Positions 39,401 to 47,600 of a stretch of 64,000 nucleotides of DNA are shown piece after piece. Position 1 is the first letter of the stretch. Each line of letters begins with the position of its first letter. The notes under the pieces were generated by a model. That model searched no databases. It saw only the letters and a list, made by a program, of their open reading frames with translations, and was not told the origin of the DNA. Source of the stretch: Sitta carolinensis (taxonomy: Eukaryota > Chordata > Aves > Passeriformes > Sittidae); contig JAVUNC010000004.1 in NCBI GenBank assembly GCA_032173965.1, forward strand, positions 60,427,501-60,491,500, in the 5' to 3' direction. The translations under genes and the position numbers were made by a program.

Positions 39401-40880
39401 TTGAAATAGCAACCATGAATAGGATGTCTTACCTCTGGATATATCTTTTATTCTGCTCACTTGCCTCCAAGTGTCCTTCATTGCATTTGTCATTGTATTC
39501 ACCAATTGTAATGTTTCTCTTACCCAGCAGAACAGTACTATGGCAAAGGATTCTAACAAGATTTTGAAAAGCTGCAATGTTATAAACTGATCAGGCTATG
39601 AATTAAATATTTTTTCTTTAGAAGCTCTCAAAAAACATGCCAATTCATGTTAAAAAAAAATTTAATTTGGCAGTAGGTATACTACCCACTTAGCTAGCTG
39701 GACATTATTGAAATACGTACCTGTCTTGTCATCTCAAGGAGTGAGGGGAAATTTTGTATAAAAAGTTCTTAGGAATGGTGTATAGCAAAAAAAAAAAAAA
39801 AAAAATCTGGTAACACTTACTGAGCTTAACTGGATTTATATAATTTTCAATTTGGCTTGCTACTGAGCCAGTGCTGGCCAGAAAACTTGTGTTTTGTACC
39901 TTGATTTGTCACATTGTCAGGATTAATCAAGAAACAGCCTAAAAAATCATTAAGGTTGATCTCAATGCAGCTGCAGTTCTGCCTGGTTTCTACACATCCT
40001 CTGTAGTATGGAGTATAGTGTAAGGCATTCTCTATAATTTATATATAATGTATTAAATTATGAGGATAAAAAATTTTACTCATACAGTTTTTATTACGAA
40101 CTGTGTAAGATAACTGTGTCAAAAGAATTCTTGTTCTGGAAAACCTCTGTGGTAGGTTAATTCCTACATGTGAAGACCAGTTAAAAGAAGAAAATTGCCT
40201 AGTATTTTTTAAAGAACCCTTAAATGAGCACTATAAATGTATATCATAATTTTCTTAGATAATATTCCAAAGCATTGTCTCAGTTATGCATGCCTTTCTT
40301 TTTTTCCCTGGGCAGCATGCAATGGGATGTTTGGGTGGCTAACCATGGAATGATACTAATGGCTTTCTTTTTTTTCTCTTCACATCCCATTCTTTTCCAT
40401 ACCTTTTTATCCATATTCTTCCTTTTTTTTCACTGTTTTGTTTGCCTTATATCATTTTGACACCCTTCCATTCTACAGTGTGACCAAGATCAGTGCATTC
40501 AGAGCACTAAATTCGTTTTGCAGGCTGCTGCCACCCCCCTCCTACAGAGTGAGCCAAGCATAACTAGTGAAGAGCTCCCTTTACCAGGAAAGACTTCTAT
40601 CAGTGGGCCTTGTGCAACTCTGACTCTAGGGCAACCGACCCCACCATCTTCTATGCCAAATCTCACATCAGATTCAGGTTTGACAGACATCATACCATTA
40701 AAAGAGGAGCACGAAGGCCATCAGTTTCTCACTCCTGAAGAAGCTCCATCACCCCCTGGGATGCTGCCAAGTGGGAGTCCTATTACACACAGCCATACAA
40801 TGCACGTCCTGAGTCTGGCCAGCCAGGACTCGTTGCATGAAGACTCAGTGCGTGGTCTCGTAAAGCTTAGCTCGGTTTGA
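451..40880 (+). CDS. ZDHHC14: ZDHHC14 palmitoyltransferase, exons 2-9 (5' end outside window)
   Basis: Joined exons 451-611, 9508-9666, 20379-20516, 24141-24189, 27849-27951, 29648-29757, 32220-32322 and 40479-40880 give 1225 nt and 407 residues plus a stop, with all split codons matching across junctions. DHHC enzymes sit in ER/Golgi or plasma membranes and transfer palmitate from acyl-CoA to cytosolic cysteines through a Cys-acyl intermediate. Visible parts, numbering residues from 1 at the first full codon: membrane segment 2 (about 8-30), DPG motif (34-36), cysteine-rich domain (about 75-125) with DHHC at 110-113, segment 3 (about 126-151), segment 4 (about 170-195), TTxE (about 199-202), and a long polar tail ending LSSV. 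The tail separates ZDHHC14 from its close relatives ZDHHC9 and ZDHHC18. I recall human ZDHHC14 as 488 residues, so about 81 residues, including segment 1, are missing upstream. Reported partners of the mammalian protein include PSD-93 and Kv1 channels. Confidence 0.96.
612..9507 (+). other. ZDHHC14: ZDHHC14 intron 2 (8,896 nt, GT-AG)
   Basis: Long AT-rich intron. It holds a 40-A homopolymer at 2878-2917, an imperfect duplication around 6036-6084 and a 15-T run at 8615-8629. No coding exon, CR1 copy or RNA gene was recognised. Short open frames here have no codon bias or similarity that I can recognise. Confidence 0.85.
2878..2917 (+). repeat. Poly(A) homopolymer, 40 A
   Basis: An uninterrupted run of 40 A within intron 2, preceded by an A-rich GAAAAGAAAG zone. 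It creates a false lysine-rich open frame on the plus strand and a phenylalanine-rich one on the minus strand. The length of such runs is also prone to sequencing error. Confidence 0.95.
9508..9666 (+). CDS. ZDHHC14: ZDHHC14 exon 3: first half of the cysteine-rich domain
   Basis: The acceptor CATGTTTAG ends at 9507 and the donor is G|GTGAGT. The 159 nt begin by completing Asp and encode a linker ([19 protein letters not shown]), then a beta-strand-like stretch [11 protein letters not shown], then the zinc-binding Cys/His pattern [21 protein letters not shown]. In DHHC structures these residues form the first of two structural CCHC zinc sites that support the catalytic motif in the next exon. 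The last base starts the Glu codon of ERFDHHC. Confidence 0.96.
9667..20378 (+). other. ZDHHC14: ZDHHC14 intron 3 (10,712 nt, GT-AG)
   Basis: The longest complete intron in the window. Mostly unique AT-rich sequence, with a short direct duplication at 16279-16320 and a GC-richer patch at about 19490-19640 of unknown origin. No exon, CR1 copy or structured RNA recognised. Confidence 0.85.
16279..16320 (+). repeat. Direct duplication, 23-nt period
   Basis: GGTGAGTGTTAATCAGACC (16279-16297) recurs as GGTGAGTGTTAATGAGACC (16302-16320) with one difference. Both copies contain GGTGAGT, a good donor-like motif. Confidence 0.9.
20379..20516 (+). CDS. ZDHHC14: ZDHHC14 exon 4: DHHC catalytic motif and membrane segment 3
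   Basis: The acceptor TCTCATTTCAG ends at 20378 and the donor is C|GTAAGT. The exon reads [20 protein letters not shown]. The DHHC tetrad is at 20387-20398, and the TGT at 20396-20398 is the catalytic cysteine that accepts the acyl group. The following [16 protein letters not shown] is the signature of the domain's C-terminal half and is intact, so the enzyme looks catalytically competent. A 25-residue hydrophobic run ([20 protein letters not shown] and on) is transmembrane segment 3. The final base begins an Arg codon finished in exon 5. Confidence 0.97.
20517..24140 (+). other. ZDHHC14: ZDHHC14 intron 4 (3,624 nt, GT-AG)
   Basis: AT-rich, with a (TTTA)n simple repeat near its 5' end (20595-20622). 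Standard donor GTAAGT and acceptor TTTCTACAG. Nothing else recognised. Confidence 0.85.
20595..20622 (+). repeat. (TTTA)n simple repeat
   Basis: Tandem TTTA units with one TTTG variant, close to the 5' end of intron 4. Confidence 0.9.
24141..24189 (+). CDS. ZDHHC14: ZDHHC14 exon 5 (49 nt), upstream of a U12-type intron
   Basis: A very short exon. The acceptor ATTTCTACAG ends at 24140. It encodes [15 protein letters not shown] and two bases (AG) of a Ser codon. There is no GT donor after it. The sequence continues directly into ATATCCTTT, the consensus 5' splice site of U12-dependent AT-AC introns. With exon 6 the split codon is AG|T, giving Ser and the expected SPASVLEAV reading. The segment lies in the lumenal or extracytosolic loop between membrane segments 3 and 4. 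Confidence 0.94.
24190..24198 (+). promoter_or_regulatory. U12-type 5' splice site (AT-AC class)
   Basis: ATATCCTTT directly follows the exon base pair AG. All nine positions match the consensus bound by U11 and U6atac snRNAs. Confidence 0.95.
24731..25098 (+). mobile_element. CR1 LINE 3'-end fragment (plus orientation)
   Basis: The text follows the CR1 3' end closely: TTGTTCAGCCTGG, then GGGGAGATCTCATTGTGG, then the GGTTTTAAGCTGAAA region, GCCCCAAATCTGGAAATGTT, GGAAGGTGTCCCTACCCATG and GATCCCTTCCAAGCCAAACC, ending in the characteristic CATTCTGTGGTTCTATTCTT tail. The copy is diverged, 5'-truncated and non-functional, as most CR1 copies are. It sits inside the U12 intron. Confidence 0.93.
26169..26216 (+). 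repeat. Direct duplication, 27-nt period
   Basis: TGTGGGGAACTGAAAAATGTC (26169-26189) recurs as TGTGGGGAACTGAAAGATGTC (26196-26216) with one mismatch, just upstream of the pyrimidine tract. Confidence 0.9.
26232..26282 (+). repeat. 51-nt pure pyrimidine tract
   Basis: Every base from 26232 to 26282 is C or T, and the tract is followed by AG. It is a homopurine-homopyrimidine segment able in principle to form triplex DNA. It also looks like a strong major-class 3' splice site inside a minor-class intron. Confidence 0.9.
27322..27344 (+). repeat. Perfect hairpin, 10-bp stem, 3-nt loop
   Basis: CTGTAGAAGG, loop AAG, CCTTCTACAG. Lies next to a short (AAAT)n run in the U12 intron, about 500 nt before its end. 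Confidence 0.9.
27830..27848 (+). promoter_or_regulatory. U12-type branch site and AC 3' splice site
   Basis: TTCCTTGAC is followed by ten bases ending in AC. It matches the U12 snRNA-pairing branch consensus TTCCTTRAC, with the branch adenosine 11 nt from the intron end. Confidence 0.94.
27849..27951 (+). CDS. ZDHHC14: ZDHHC14 exon 6: membrane segment 4 and TTxE motif
   Basis: The exon follows an AC rather than an AG acceptor. It encodes [20 protein letters not shown] (transmembrane segment 4), then [18 protein letters not shown] is the TTxE motif found after the last membrane segment in most DHHC enzymes, which packs near the active site in known structures. The donor GAT|GTAAGT is strong and in phase 0. 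Length is 103 nt: one base finishing Ser plus 34 codons. Confidence 0.95.
27952..29647 (+). other. ZDHHC14: ZDHHC14 intron 6 (1,696 nt, GT-AG)
   Basis: The shortest intron here. AT-rich, with standard splice sites; no repeat or further exon recognised. Confidence 0.87.
29648..29757 (+). CDS. ZDHHC14: ZDHHC14 exon 7: juxtamembrane region with the NPYSYGN block
   Basis: The acceptor CATATCTCTTCAG ends at 29647; the donor is AG|GTAAGT. The exon reads [20 protein letters not shown] and continues [16 protein letters not shown]. The [11 protein letters not shown] stretch fits the conserved C-terminal region near the membrane (PaCCT-like) with its conserved Asn and aromatic residues. The adjacent Cys pair is a typical site of S-acylation in relatives. 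The exon ends with AG of a Ser codon. This block is among the best conserved between ZDHHC9, 14 and 18. Confidence 0.95.
29758..32219 (+). other. ZDHHC14: ZDHHC14 intron 7 (2,462 nt, GT-AG)
   Basis: AT-rich sequence with standard splice sites. No repeat, exon or RNA gene recognised. Confidence 0.87.
32220..32322 (+). CDS. ZDHHC14: ZDHHC14 exon 8: start of the cytosolic tail
   Basis: The acceptor GATTTTTCTGTAG ends at 32219. The exon completes Ser and encodes [20 protein letters not shown], then [14 protein letters not shown], ending in phase 0 at ATG. The donor is ATG|GTAGGA. This is a low-complexity cytosolic tail without a known domain. It joins exon 9 in either of two in-frame ways (see the tandem acceptor at 40524). 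Confidence 0.94.
33439..33465 (+). repeat. Poly(A) homopolymer, 27 A
   Basis: Uninterrupted A run in intron 8, with no recognisable element upstream of it. Confidence 0.95.
34587..34971 (-). mobile_element. CR1 LINE 3'-end fragment (minus orientation)
   Basis: Read on the minus strand, it starts CTCCTATAAGGAGC and GGTTGTTTAGCCTGAAG and continues with GGGCTGCCCAGGGAGGCTGG and CATCCCTGGAGGTGTT, ending in GGTTGGAAAAGACTTTT-type 3' sequence read from the other strand. It covers the same part of CR1 as the copy at 24731 but appears to be a different subfamily. Open frames inside it are antisense or decayed LINE sequence, not genes. Confidence 0.92.
39787..39805 (+). repeat. Poly(A) homopolymer, 19 A
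   Basis: Uninterrupted A run in intron 8. Confidence 0.95.
40479..40523 (+). promoter_or_regulatory. ZDHHC14: Optional 45-nt segment between tandem 3' splice sites
   Basis: A second acceptor, TTCGTTTTGCAG|GCTGCTGCC, lies exactly 45 nt inside exon 9. Using it would delete the 15 residues [15 protein letters not shown] and keep the frame. I recall a human ZDHHC14 isoform shorter by about this amount, so the choice is probably conserved. The removed part contains two cysteines, which might be acylation sites. Use in this species is not shown by sequence alone. Confidence 0.65.
40479..40880 (+). CDS. ZDHHC14: ZDHHC14 exon 9: C-terminal tail with PDZ-type ligand, stop codon
   Basis: The acceptor CCATTCTACAG ends at 40478. 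The exon starts [20 protein letters not shown] and runs 133 residues to TGA at 40878-40880. It is rich in Ser, Pro and Thr, and includes [15 protein letters not shown] and a stretch ending [19 protein letters not shown] that is diagnostic of ZDHHC14. The last residues, SSV, fit a class I PDZ ligand (S/T-x-hydrophobic). The mammalian protein is reported to bind PSD-93 through its C-terminus, and the same end here suggests the interaction is conserved. Several Ser/Thr-Pro sites could be phosphorylated, which is inference only. Confidence 0.96.
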   Translation, partial: CDQDQCIQSTKFVLQAAATPLLQSEPSITSEELPLPGKTSISGPCATLTLGQPTPPSSMPNLTSDSGLTDIIPLKEEHEGHQFLTPEEAPSPPGMLPSGSPITHSHTMHVLSLASQDSLHEDSVRGLVKLSSV

Positions 40881-41109
40881 ACAGCTTTTCTGAACATCAC
40901 ACCATTTCCTGGTGTCTATACAAATCTGTGCTTAACAGGAATGACACTGCAGTACCACTGTAAGGCTTCGTAACATGTCTGTAATGGAAACTTTATCGCT
41001 TAATGGAGTCTACTAAAAGGACAAGGTGTTTTTTTTCAATGGAGCTATGGCATTTTTTTGACCAGGTTGTTAATGGTTGTGCTTTGATGGTGACTGCATT
41101 TTACTTTTA

Positions 41110-41115
41110 AATAAA
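41110..41115 (+). terminator. Candidate proximal poly(A) signal of ZDHHC14
   Basis: AATAAA 230 nt after the stop codon. The downstream region is only moderately GT-rich. Confidence 0.4.
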
Positions 41116-42672
41116 ACCAGAAAAGGTCAGTAATCTCATTTCCTGAAGCTTGGGTACAGCAAGTTGGAAGTCAGCCTGTAACAAACACCATGTACAGTAC
41201 AAAAGAGAGAGGTTCTTGGATGTAAGTGTCATGCTCTGTGTTCTATGCTCTTGTAATACACACTTACGGCTTACCACACCTGTGGCCAGAATGATCTGCA
41301 CTTACAGATTGTTATGCTGTTATGCTACCAATATTTGAGATAGAAAATTACCATTCCATTTGTTAATACAAAACAAAAGACTGCAGATGTGGATTTGCAT
41401 GCCACGCTACAGTATGTGTTACAGTGGTGTTGGTATTAAGAGAAAGTGCTGCTTTTTTATTGTGTGACTTCTAAAGTGCTGTTTCGTTTAAAGACAGTAC
41501 AACAAACAAATTAATGGACTATATTTTTTCAATTTATTAAATTTTATTTTAAATTAATCAGTGGTGCCTAGAAGATGATGAATTACTGATTTGATCATGT
41601 TGCATATCATTTAACCTTCTGTTTAAGTGTTTAAGTGAGGTATTGTGTTGTGCCATACCACAAGATTCTTCCACTCTCTAATGTGATACAATTACCTGTG
41701 GACCTCCAATAAAATGACATCCTCTGTTTCGTGGACGTGTACAGTTATCCTTGCACAGTTTTCATGGGGAAAGAGGGGGAAATCATGACTTGCTGGCATC
41801 ATTTGTAAAGACTTGACTGGAATATGTGTACATGAGAAAACTATAGCTATGGGAGAATAGCTGGTAATGATTAGGATTGCTTCACCATTTCTTACGGTTT
41901 TGTTTGACATGTGTATTTGTTCCCATAGGAGGTCTTTATTTGGAACCAGTAGAATTAACCTCTGTTTGCACTGTAATTCAGTGTGGCTGAAGTGTGAGTG
42001 GCTTTAGATTCAAGACGGAGAGCTTAATGAAGTAATCTTAAATGATTAATAGTCTGTAGCTGTTTCCCAGCCATCGTTCATCATTTGTCTTTGTCCTTTG
42101 ATATTTTAAATGGAAAACTTGATTTCATGGAATTCTTTTGTGCTTTTTGGTTGCTTATTTAAGTAATGCACAACTTAAAGGTTAAAGAGAACTTTAAGAG
42201 TATTTTTTTTTTTTTGTGACAGCTGAAGAGAACCTTAGTTAAGCTGAAAAAACTGTAATAGCTTTAATATTGTATTTGCCTACTTTTCAAGGTGTGGAAA
42301 CTGAATTCTCCTTCTCCTAGGGCAAATTACTTGTAGAATTAACATTGTCTGATGTTCCTATAGTATGAAAGCATTCACCAGTTAAGAAATGTAACGGTTC
42401 TGTATTGTTGACCATGGTCATTCACTGACTCCAGGCTAAAAATCTTTTTCCTTTTAGCTTTTGTTGTTGAAATTGAGAACAATCAGCCTGCAGAAAATCG
42501 TTTACCCATGCTATTGAAGATTCAGACAAGATATTGATAAATTCCCTAATGCTGTAAGATTTCATGAACAGTCTGTTTCTAAAATTGATGATGCTAGCTT
42601 GGACCTAATTCAGTGTGTAGAATATAGCAATGCTTTCTGTCTGTAAGTGCCATAATGGGTCCACCAGAGAAC

Positions 42673-42745
42673 CTCTGGCAGACAAATCTGTCCCAGTTAT
42701 TTGAGCCACTGAAGAAGCTCTGGCTGACAAGTCTGTCCCAGCTAT
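42673..42745 (+). repeat. Two-copy 45-nt tandem duplication in the 3' UTR
   Basis: CTCTGGCAGACAAATCTGTC at 42673 recurs as CTCTGGCTGACAAGTCTGTC at 42718, 45 nt later, and both continue CCAGYTAT. TGTCCCAG occurs a third time near 42826. CTGTCCCAGCT (42733-42743) has its exact inverted copy AGCTGGGACAG at 42774-42784, allowing an 11-bp stem. Confidence 0.88.
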
Positions 42746-44403
42746 TATAACAACCCTCCTAGAATTTTTCAGAAGCTGGGACAGTCTATAGAGTTCTTTC
42801 CACCAGCCAGTGTAGTGACTGACATGTCCCAGTTGGCTGGTCTCCCAGTAAACCATGAGTTTTGGCACTCCTGTGTCTGCTTTTGAAGAAGTCAGTGATG
42901 CTTATCTTCTTGAATTCACCTTTCTCCGACATGGCTTCTTGAGTATGAAGCTATGAACATCTGTCTGCATTAAAGCAGCCAATGGATTGAGGGCTGGAGA
43001 TACTGGTCTGATTCACCTGGGTAAAGAATCCCAGCTTTGAGATTGTAGACCAGTACCTGATGAATCATTCTCTTCTCTCATAGGTGTCTGTGGGTAGTTA
43101 ACTGTGGATGCATTACTCACTACTTAGAAGGGCAAGTCAAATATTTTTAATGTGGTATCAAAACTTTCTATTTGTACAAATCATGATGAGGATGATTATT
43201 TTAAGGAAATTGTTCTTTTTAAGTTTCCCAGAAATAGCTGATGGATTTTAGGTTTCCAAGAATACCGACTTCGTGACAACATTTGTATGTCACTGCCACT
43301 AGGGAGTAGTGAAGAAGGCTCTGTGCATAATAAAATTAGTGTCAGTTTTAACATGAAAGGGAAGGGAGGGGGACAGGTTTAGAGTCTTTATGCTGTTTGC
43401 CTTGTGCTCATGCTTTTCACCATCATTTTTTGAACCTTCTGTTTTGTTTACACGTGAAGTGTAAGAATGACACATTGGTGGAGACAGATGTTCTGCTTCA
43501 AACATGTACTTGTTCAGGTGACTTTTAGTTTTTAAGATGACGCTCCTTTTTCTAAATGTGCTGCCTGATTTGTTAAATTTAGCTTTTGAGAATACACTGA
43601 ATGCTTTGAATTCATTTATGCATTTATATCAGCCCTATTTTAAGTCTCTTTTCCTCCCCATCTGTCTGTTTCAAATGGTGACATCTTGAACCTCCCAGAC
43701 ATGCCTGCCTTGCGAGGACATCTGCTGGAAGGCTTCGGAACTAGGTCCTAACCCATCCGGATCGGTAATTGCAGCCTTTGACTGGCAGCAGTCAGTGATT
43801 CAGCAGCAGGTTGATCAAAAAGGTACCTCTTAACAGGATTTTTGGCCCCTTCCCCTCACCTCCATCACACCTGACTTCAGTCCTGGGCACTCCCTTCATG
43901 GGAATTTATGTATGTATCCGGAATGAGTCAGCAAAGGAACTATTCATCACTTTGTCTACAGATTTGGTTGTTGATATTTTATTTTTAAGTATGGTTACAG
44001 AGCATGCACACTAAGGATCCAAAATTATAATCCTTGTGAGTACTGCACAGGGTTTTTTCTGTTTTTTTTGTTTTTTTTCTGTGACAATATACGACTATTA
44101 AATAGCTCTTTCCACGTTAGATTTATAAATCTTTAAGAAAAATTGATATTTTCAGAAGAGTGAATATTTTTTTCTTAAAAGCCTAAAATCTTTGAATGTG
44201 TAAAAACTGGTTAGTATATCTGATTTAAAATATTTATTCTGCTTTGGTGGTTTTTAATAATGATTTCCCCTATATAATCTTCTTTGTAGAACGATATACG
44301 GTGCTGCATAAAATTTTTTAAAGGCGCTTTATTTTTGTGATTTCTCAAAGAAATTTCTGTCTTGAAAGGGAGTTTTATATTCCTAGCAGTTAAACAGTAA
44401 TGT

Positions 44404-44409
44404 AATAAA
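44404..44409 (+). terminator. Candidate distal poly(A) signal of ZDHHC14
   Basis: AATAAA followed by a GT- and T-rich downstream element. The best-looking distal site among the AATAAA motifs after the stop codon. Confidence 0.5.
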
Positions 44410-47400
44410 TGTCCAGGTGTTACTGTGTTTTTGTATTATAGTACATTCTTTGGCAAATTATCATCCCTTCCTGTGTGCTCATGATACAGGTAGATATATT
44501 TCTGCATTCCTTAAAAAAAATATTAGAGATGGAAGATTAGCAGTTTTGCAGTTGATCCTAGTTAATATTCCCAGAAGAAGCAAACTGATCTCATAAATCC
44601 AAAGACATAAGACACAGATAAGACAATATATGTCTTAAAAGTGTGATGACCAACGACCAACTTGTGGTAAGGCAGACTTTTTTTTTTTTTTTTTCAGTCT
44701 GTTCAGTGGTTGTAACAGTTCACAGTTGCTAAATGATTGCCTAATGTTCAAAATCCTGAAAAAGGGGCTTCACTGGAGAACCACCAAAATTGAGATTCTA
44801 TTTGTCTTTTTGTTCCCAAATTCAATACAGCTTGAAGAACAACAATGCTGTAGAGAGATCCAGTCCTTACTTTAGTTATATGCTAATGTAAATTATATGT
44901 TGGAACTGCCATGCATTTGTTGACTTATTCCTTCTCTCCCTTCCCCTCCTTATCAGCAGTACTCTGAAGCTGAACATGGTGTGTTCTACCATGGGCCATT
45001 ATGAGTTCTGAGCCTTGATTTTAAATGCCAGTTGCTGCCCAAATGGTCCTGTTTCAGGGACTGACATGAGATGAAGTTGTATACTTCAACACAGTTCCAA
45101 ATACTCCTAGGCCCAAAATATGAATGAAATGTGGTTTAGACAGTTGGATGTAGATTTAGCTCACTTAAATTAGAGCTGTCCTAGTTTCCAGGATTCATCT
45201 GGGTCAGGGCTCCCTGATTTTGATTGCCTGCCTGCAAAGATGTTGCAGTTTGACATCTGAGTGCACTGTCTAGGCTACCAAAAGGCTCATGAGATTAAGT
45301 GAGCTATTTAAACCTGTGGATATCTAGATTAATTATGAGTTGTTGCAGCCATTCAGTTCTGTCACCAGAAGGCAGTTGTCAGTTAGCATTCAACTCTACA
45401 ATTTGAAAGTTCACCATTAGCAAGACAAGTTGGGGAGGAGAAAAGGTTTTGGATGTTCTAAGGAGATTAAATAGGAGTTTGTTTCTGAGGTAGGTCAGAC
45501 AGGACAGGAATAAGAAGATGAAAGGGAGAAGACTGAGTGAAAGCAAAGCAGAGATTATCAGGTGACATGGAGGGAAAGAAGAATTACCTATAAGCTGTGG
45601 AGGGAAAGGAGGGGGTATAAACAAAAAAGCCTCATGGGAAAGAAAATTAGGACAGTTGTCAATATTGATCAAACAATATTTTAAGGAAAACCAAAACAAC
45701 AATTGCTCATTGGTATTCTTTTTTTTTTTTTTTTCTGAGAAATTTCTTAAAAGTCATTCAAGAAGAAAAAATAAGGACAAACTTTTGAGAGAAAATAGTT
45801 GTAGGAAGATGCTAAGGAAAATGTAAGAAGTTAGTTTGCACTGAAGCACCTCTCCCTTAACATCTTTTTTCTATTTCTGTTGAAAATACATCTGTAAATA
45901 TAAAAAAAGGTGAAGTCTTGGCTCCTTGGAAGTTGGCAGGAATCTAAGGACATTGACTATGATAAAAATGGCAATTGCTTTAGCATTTTGAATTTCTGTA
46001 CTGTTAATCTTTTTAGTATCCTGTATTTCCATACCAGAAGCGCCATTGCCTTGGAAAAATTAATGGTGTAGTATGGTTTAGTGTTTCTTGGTGATGCCTT
46101 CATTAAATTTGCTCACCCTTTACCTAAGCAGTAGTTTCAACAATTTAACAGGAAGCCAGGAATTCAGTCAGTATCTGTGACTGTTGTGCAAATTGGATTT
46201 AAGACTATAGGCTAGATAAAGTTTGTGACTTGAAAACTGGAAAGATCTTTCCCACAGAGATATATTTATTTTGCACTATATAACGAAGTCAGTTCCACTG
46301 GCAACAAAATGTTAATGGCAGTGTTATCTTGATGTATTTTATACGCTTCCCAACTTTAGCTACATCGCCACTTCTGAAAACCTGGAAAAACAGAACTAAG
46401 TTTAATTTAAAAATTAAATTTAAATCTCCTAAAACCCAAATCTGATAACAGCTGCTGGAACTTCTCTCTGTGTGTATTTAGGTGTAGTTACAGAAAGGGC
46501 ATGAAGGGACCACCTTAAAACAACTTGGCTGAGTGATCTGTGATGCGAGGAGAACTCTTGTAGCCTTTCTTTAGCTCCTTTTAAAAACACCGCCTACAAT
46601 TGAGAGTAGCAGGCTCAAAAGTGTCTCCCTTTGGGGTTGTGCTCTGTAGTCTGTCCATGGCAATCTGCAGGGATCCAACTGCCCTGGGCACTGTCAGCTC
46701 AGAGGTGGGAATGAGCTGCACTGCTTAGAGGTTGTACTTGCTAGGGAATGAGCTTCAGAGGACAGAGTTTCAGCTGAGGTGGTGGCACTGCAGTTACAGC
46801 AGTGTTCTTGTGATGACTGTGACCTATCCCCATCACCTTCGTGGCATTCAGCAGGAGGGGTTTGGCAGCAAAAAAGTGTTAAAAGTCCTGGGACCTGCTT
46901 CCTGAGTCTTCTGCCAGGAAAGCAAGTACAGTGCATAATGGGTTCACACAGGAAAGTTCATTTCTCTGTTTCATGTTCTTCATAGTAGCTAGTATGAGGC
47001 TACGTCTTGGATTTGTATGGAAACAGTTGGTAATTCAAGGATGTCATGGTTTTGCAGGCAAACCATGACTTCGTTGCAACAAACAGAAAACTGGTTACAG
47101 GGTTTCTAATGTGTCTGCTCTGCTCCCTGCTTTGTGGTACTGGAGCAGTTGATGGCGGTTATTGGCTGGAACGGGAGGGACACAGCTAGACAAACTTTCT
47201 TTATTTAGTGAAATGTTCAGTTTCCTTCTATGTAGGTCATGTAAAATTAAAAGCATGCACTGTAGTGCTGACCAGCTAATTTTCTAGCATGCAGAAGATA
47301 CCTAATATTTTTATGTACCTTAGTTTTCTTCCTAAATTGAAAGGAAAAACGAAGTTCAAAAAAGTTTCCGCAGGTTCTGGAGGCTACAATTGAAGAATCT

Positions 47401-47526
47401 TTTGGAACACAAATGGTGCTTGATTTTTAAATAATCAGCAGGTGTTTAGTGTTTATTTTATTACATATATGAAATTGAAACACTGAAAAATCATCTCAAG
47501 GTTCTTCTGTTGGTTTTGTATTCACA

Positions 47527-47600
47527 ATGTCATAAAGTGATTTGAAAGGGATGTTAAAGATCATCCGGTTCCAGCCCCTGTGCCATGGGCGGGTGCACGC
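47527..47600 (-). mobile_element. Short CR1 3'-end remnant
   Basis: Text resembling the reverse complement of the CR1 3' end: GAAAGGGATGTTAAAGATCA, then TTCCAGCCCCTGTGCCATGG. About 75 nt remain. Located in the intergenic region. Confidence 0.75.

Larger units (their letters stand above)
32323..40478 (+). other. ZDHHC14: ZDHHC14 intron 8 (8,156 nt, GT-AG)
   Basis: Contains a 27-A run (33439-33465), a minus-oriented CR1 3' end (34587-34971) and a 19-A run (39787-39805). From about 34,980 to 37,200 the text is unique-looking, without a recognised family. A decoy acceptor (CCCTGGGCAG, ending at 40315) lies upstream of exon 9. Confidence 0.85.
40881..44430 (+). other. ZDHHC14: ZDHHC14 3' UTR (extent uncertain)
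   Basis: Begins after the stop codon. AATAAA motifs are at 41110-41115, 41708-41713, 43329-43334 and 44404-44409. The last is followed within about 40 nt by GT/T-rich sequence (GTGTTACTGTGTTTTTGT), which suits a cleavage site near 44425-44435. The first would give a UTR of only about 250 nt. Alternative polyadenylation is likely, but the real ends need transcript data. A duplicated 45-nt segment lies at 42673-42745. Confidence 0.6.

Noticed and set aside
40275..40460. Possible upstream extension of exon 9 from the decoy acceptor at 40315
   Set aside because: The open frame is a low-complexity Phe-rich stretch with a stop before exon 9, and the acceptor at 40478 gives the conserved junction.
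42605..42868. Minus-strand frame with a 15-residue repeat
   Set aside because: The repeat reflects the 45-nt DNA duplication in the ZDHHC14 3' UTR on the other strand.
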